This document shows positions 61,897-64,000 of a stretch of DNA of 64,000 nt, one piece after another. Location: positions 471,104-535,103 of the forward strand of contig NZ_JXJP01000001.1 in NCBI RefSeq assembly GCF_000826645.1. The letters are read 5' to 3'. The translations under genes were made by a program, and so were the position numbers. How positions within the stretch are numbered: the stretch's first letter is position 1; every line of letters starts with the position of its first letter. The notes below the pieces were generated by a model. The model was not told where the DNA came from and made no database searches. It was given only the letters and a program-made list of their open reading frames with translations. Source of the DNA: Psychroserpens mesophilus (lineage in GTDB: Bacteria > Bacteroidota > Bacteroidia > Flavobacteriales > Flavobacteriaceae).

Positions 61897-63843
61897 ATGA
61901 GAATATTATTTTTCTATATTATTTTTTTTATTTGTTTAAGTTCTCATTCCCAAAATAAGGATAAAAGACTTCAAGTTCAAAATGCATCAATTTTGGACAC
62001 TTCACAGTTGTCTAGCTCTAAATCTAGAAATGGAGACATTTATAAGGAAAAAGCGACAATTAATCAATATTTGATAATTTCACACCAAAGAGATACTACT
62101 CATGTCGATACAACATTATCAATATATAAAGACTATAAATTTAATTATTTAAGAAAAGATAATTTTAATTTAATAGCATTTTCAAATATTGGTCAAACGT
62201 ATAATTCTTTAAGTAAAGAATTTGGAAACAATGCAATTTTACCATTGTTTGGTGCAAGAGCTAGACATTTCAATTATATGGAAGTTGATGACATTCATTA
62301 TTATTATGTTCCTACACCATTTACAGAGCTTTTTTTTAAAACAGCATTTCAACAAGGTCAGGTTTTAGATGCTTTCTTCTCTGTTAACACTTCTCCGCAG
62401 TTCAATTTTTCTATCGCTTATAAAGGTCTGAGATCTCTAGGGAATTATCAGCATATTTTAACTAGTACTGGAAATTTTAGATTAACTACTAATTATCATA
62501 CTAAAAATAACAGATATAGTTTGATGGCTCATATCGTTACTCAAGATTTACTAAATCAAGAAAATGGTGGTATTAAAGATGAGGATATTGAAAATTTTCA
62601 ATTTGGGGATGAAGATTTTATTGATAGAGCAGTATTTGATCCTCAATTTGAAAACGCCGAGAATATTTTGAGAGGTAAACGGTTTTATTTAGATCATAAA
62701 TATGATATAATTAAACCTAGTGATTCAACCGCCAATGGTGTAACTGTAGGTCAAACTATTAATTTTGAGGATAAATATTATGAGTTTTATCAATCAACTA
62801 TTAATGATTTCTTCGGCGATGCATTTGTGGGTACAATTTTAGATAGAACAACTCTTGAAAATTTTTATAATCGCTTTTATTTTGATTACAATAATAGTGT
62901 ATTGGGTAATTTTCAATTCAATTTTGATTATAACAATTATAATTATGGTTATGACAGTGTTACTGTTTTAAATGATATTACATTGCCTAATAGAATAAAA
63001 GGTAATACAATAGCGTTAGGTGCCAAATTTAGCAAGAAATTTGGTAAATTAAATATAGCTGGTGAGATACTGGCAAATATCACTGGTGATTTTGATGGTA
63101 CCATGTTAATCGCTGATGCGACGTATATTATTAATGACGATTTTACAGTTAATACTTCTTTGAAACTAAATTCATCAGCACCTAATTACAATTATTTGTT
63201 ATATAAAAGTGATTACATTAATTATAATTGGGATAATATCAATTCTTTTGAGAATATAAATACAAGACATTTTGTTTTTGATCTAAAATCTTCTAGTCTA
63301 GTAAATATAACTTTAGATTACACAAATATTGATAATTATACAGCTTTTATTAATACTGTAGATGGAATTAAACCATTTCAAAGCTCAGAACAAATTAGTT
63401 ATTTGAAAATAAAGTTGGGTAAAGAGATTAAGTATGGAAGTTTTGCTTTGGATAATACTATATTGTATCAAAATGTTCTGAGTGGAGATGGAATATTAAA
63501 TGTTCCAGAATTTATCTCTAGGAATACATTATACTATTCCAATCATTTTTTCAAAAAGGCTTTATTTCTTCAAACAGGAGTAACATTGAATTACTTTACT
63601 GCATATAACATGGATGCCTATGACCCCTTGCTGGCAGAATTCTATATTCAAAATGATACTGAAATAGGAAATTTTCCAAGATTAGATTTTTTTATTAATG
63701 CAAAAATAAGACAAACAAGAATATTTTTAAAAGCTGAGCATTTAAATGCAGCTTTTACAGGCTACAATTATTTTTCAGCGCCAAATTATCCTTACAGAGA
63801 TTTTGCTATTCGCTTCGGACTTGTTTGGGATTTCTTTTTATAA
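61897..63843 (+). CDS. Putative porin (Porin_10-like outer-membrane beta-barrel)
   Basis: A 648-aa protein from the ATG at 61897 with a signal peptide (…L-S-S-H-S-Q). It reads as a long run of amphipathic strands. Early segments S-N-I-G-Q-T-Y-N-S-L, F-G-A-R-A-R-H-F-N-Y-M and D-I-H-Y-Y-Y-V-P-T-P-F-T-E-L match the Bacteroidetes putative-porin family I know as Porin_10. It ends with F-A-I-R-F-G-L-V-W-D-F-F-L, an aromatic C-terminus as in outer-membrane barrels. It has its own promoter after the SusCD terminator, so a functional link to that locus is unproven. Nothing recognisable lies in the last 157 bases of the window. Confidence 0.8.
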   Translation: MRILFFYIIFFICLSSHSQNKDKRLQVQNASILDTSQLSSSKSRNGDIYKEKATINQYLIISHQRDTTHVDTTLSIYKDYKFNYLRKDNFNLIAFSNIGQTYNSLSKEFGNNAILPLFGARARHFNYMEVDDIHYYYVPTPFTELFFKTAFQQGQVLDAFFSVNTSPQFNFSIAYKGLRSLGNYQHILTSTGNFRLTTNYHTKNNRYSLMAHIVTQDLLNQENGGIKDEDIENFQFGDEDFIDRAVFDPQFENAENILRGKRFYLDHKYDIIKPSDSTANGVTVGQTINFEDKYYEFYQSTINDFFGDAFVGTILDRTTLENFYNRFYFDYNNSVLGNFQFNFDYNNYNYGYDSVTVLNDITLPNRIKGNTIALGAKFSKKFGKLNIAGEILANITGDFDGTMLIADATYIINDDFTVNTSLKLNSSAPNYNYLLYKSDYINYNWDNINSFENINTRHFVFDLKSSSLVNITLDYTNIDNYTAFINTVDGIKPFQSSEQISYLKIKLGKEIKYGSFALDNTILYQNVLSGDGILNVPEFISRNTLYYSNHFFKKALFLQTGVTLNYFTAYNMDAYDPLLAEFYIQNDTEIGNFPRLDFFINAKIRQTRIFLKAEHLNAAFTGYNYFSAPNYPYRDFAIRFGLVWDFFL

Positions 63844-64000
63844 GATAATTTAAACTCTTTCATTATAGAGCTTATTCTTTGCTTTAATTATTACTATCTA
63901 ATATAAAATAATTATCAAGTGAATATATATTTAATATGATAGACATATAATGTACTCACTTTTAAGGAGTAACGTTTTTTTTAAAAATACTTTAAAAAAG

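Overview
The window is AT-rich chromosomal DNA of a Bacteroidetes bacterium, almost certainly a marine member of the Flavobacteriaceae (Winogradskyella/Psychroserpens-like; the genus is inference). Signs are the TAnnTTTG promoter boxes of the Bacteroidetes sigma factor, no recognisable Shine-Dalgarno sequences, many TTG/GTG starts, SusC/SusD genes, type IX secretion (T9SS) sorting domains and PorT, a complete Na+-translocating NQR operon, and many short lipoproteins with Cys near residues 16-23. Coding density is very high. No stretch over 300 bases lacks a gene. I see no prophage, transposase, CRISPR array or plasmid gene.

Layout. 1-5.8 kb: the 3' part of a T9SS-secreted lipase-like protein, then an Omp28-like thiol lipoprotein, a TlpA thioredoxin and a DUF6029-type outer-membrane protein. 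5.9-9.7 kb: rsmG, a fatty-acid desaturase, a PLP aminotransferase and an SDR-like protein. 9.7-13.4 kb: two small membrane proteins and the K+ uptake pair trkH/trkA. 13.5-15 kb: menaquinone methyltransferase and porT. 15.2-21.3 kb: nqrABCDEF, with two REP-like hairpin repeats. 21.4-25 kb: small membrane and secreted proteins, then apbE, whose product flavinylates NqrB/NqrC. 25-31.5 kb: a T9SS cargo protein, a methyltransferase, map, a CoA transferase, a HAD phosphatase and gpmI. 31.7-35.1 kb: an ankyrin protein, a (TAGT)8 microsatellite, M48 and M15 peptidases, a GNAT enzyme, tRNA-Gly(UCC) and pepE. 35.3-37.6 kb: three tandem paralogous secreted proteins joined by identical 14-nt overlaps. 37.7-40.4 kb: tatA, an O-methyltransferase and two overlapping alpha/beta hydrolases. 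40.5-47.7 kb: a large zinc metalloprotease, a diheme-cytochrome-like lipoprotein, lysS, a thioredoxin-fold protein and a DUF1573 protein. 47.8-49.1 kb: a membrane-tethered LuxR regulator and an unlisted 52-aa Pmp3/YqaE protein. 49.2-55.4 kb: lipB, lipoproteins, a nucleoid-associated protein, a 793-aa lipoprotein with a C-terminal in-frame stop, and rnhB. 55.6-63.8 kb: a SusC/SusD outer-membrane uptake locus with two extra surface lipoproteins, then a putative porin.

How the genes work together. NQR pumps Na+ using menaquinol chemistry (menG) and needs ApbE for its covalent FMN. PorT serves the T9SS, which would export the two sorting-domain proteins. TatA could serve the M15 peptidase, which carries a twin-arginine-like leader. 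Most of the rest is housekeeping and envelope biology. The strongest unexplained signals are the REP-like hairpin pair with a compensatory base change in and after the nqr operon, the conserved reading frame beyond the stop of the 793-aa protein, the triplicated overlapping genes, promoter boxes abutting start codons, and the LuxR/Pmp3 pair. I found no clear-cut new multi-gene defence or biosynthetic system.
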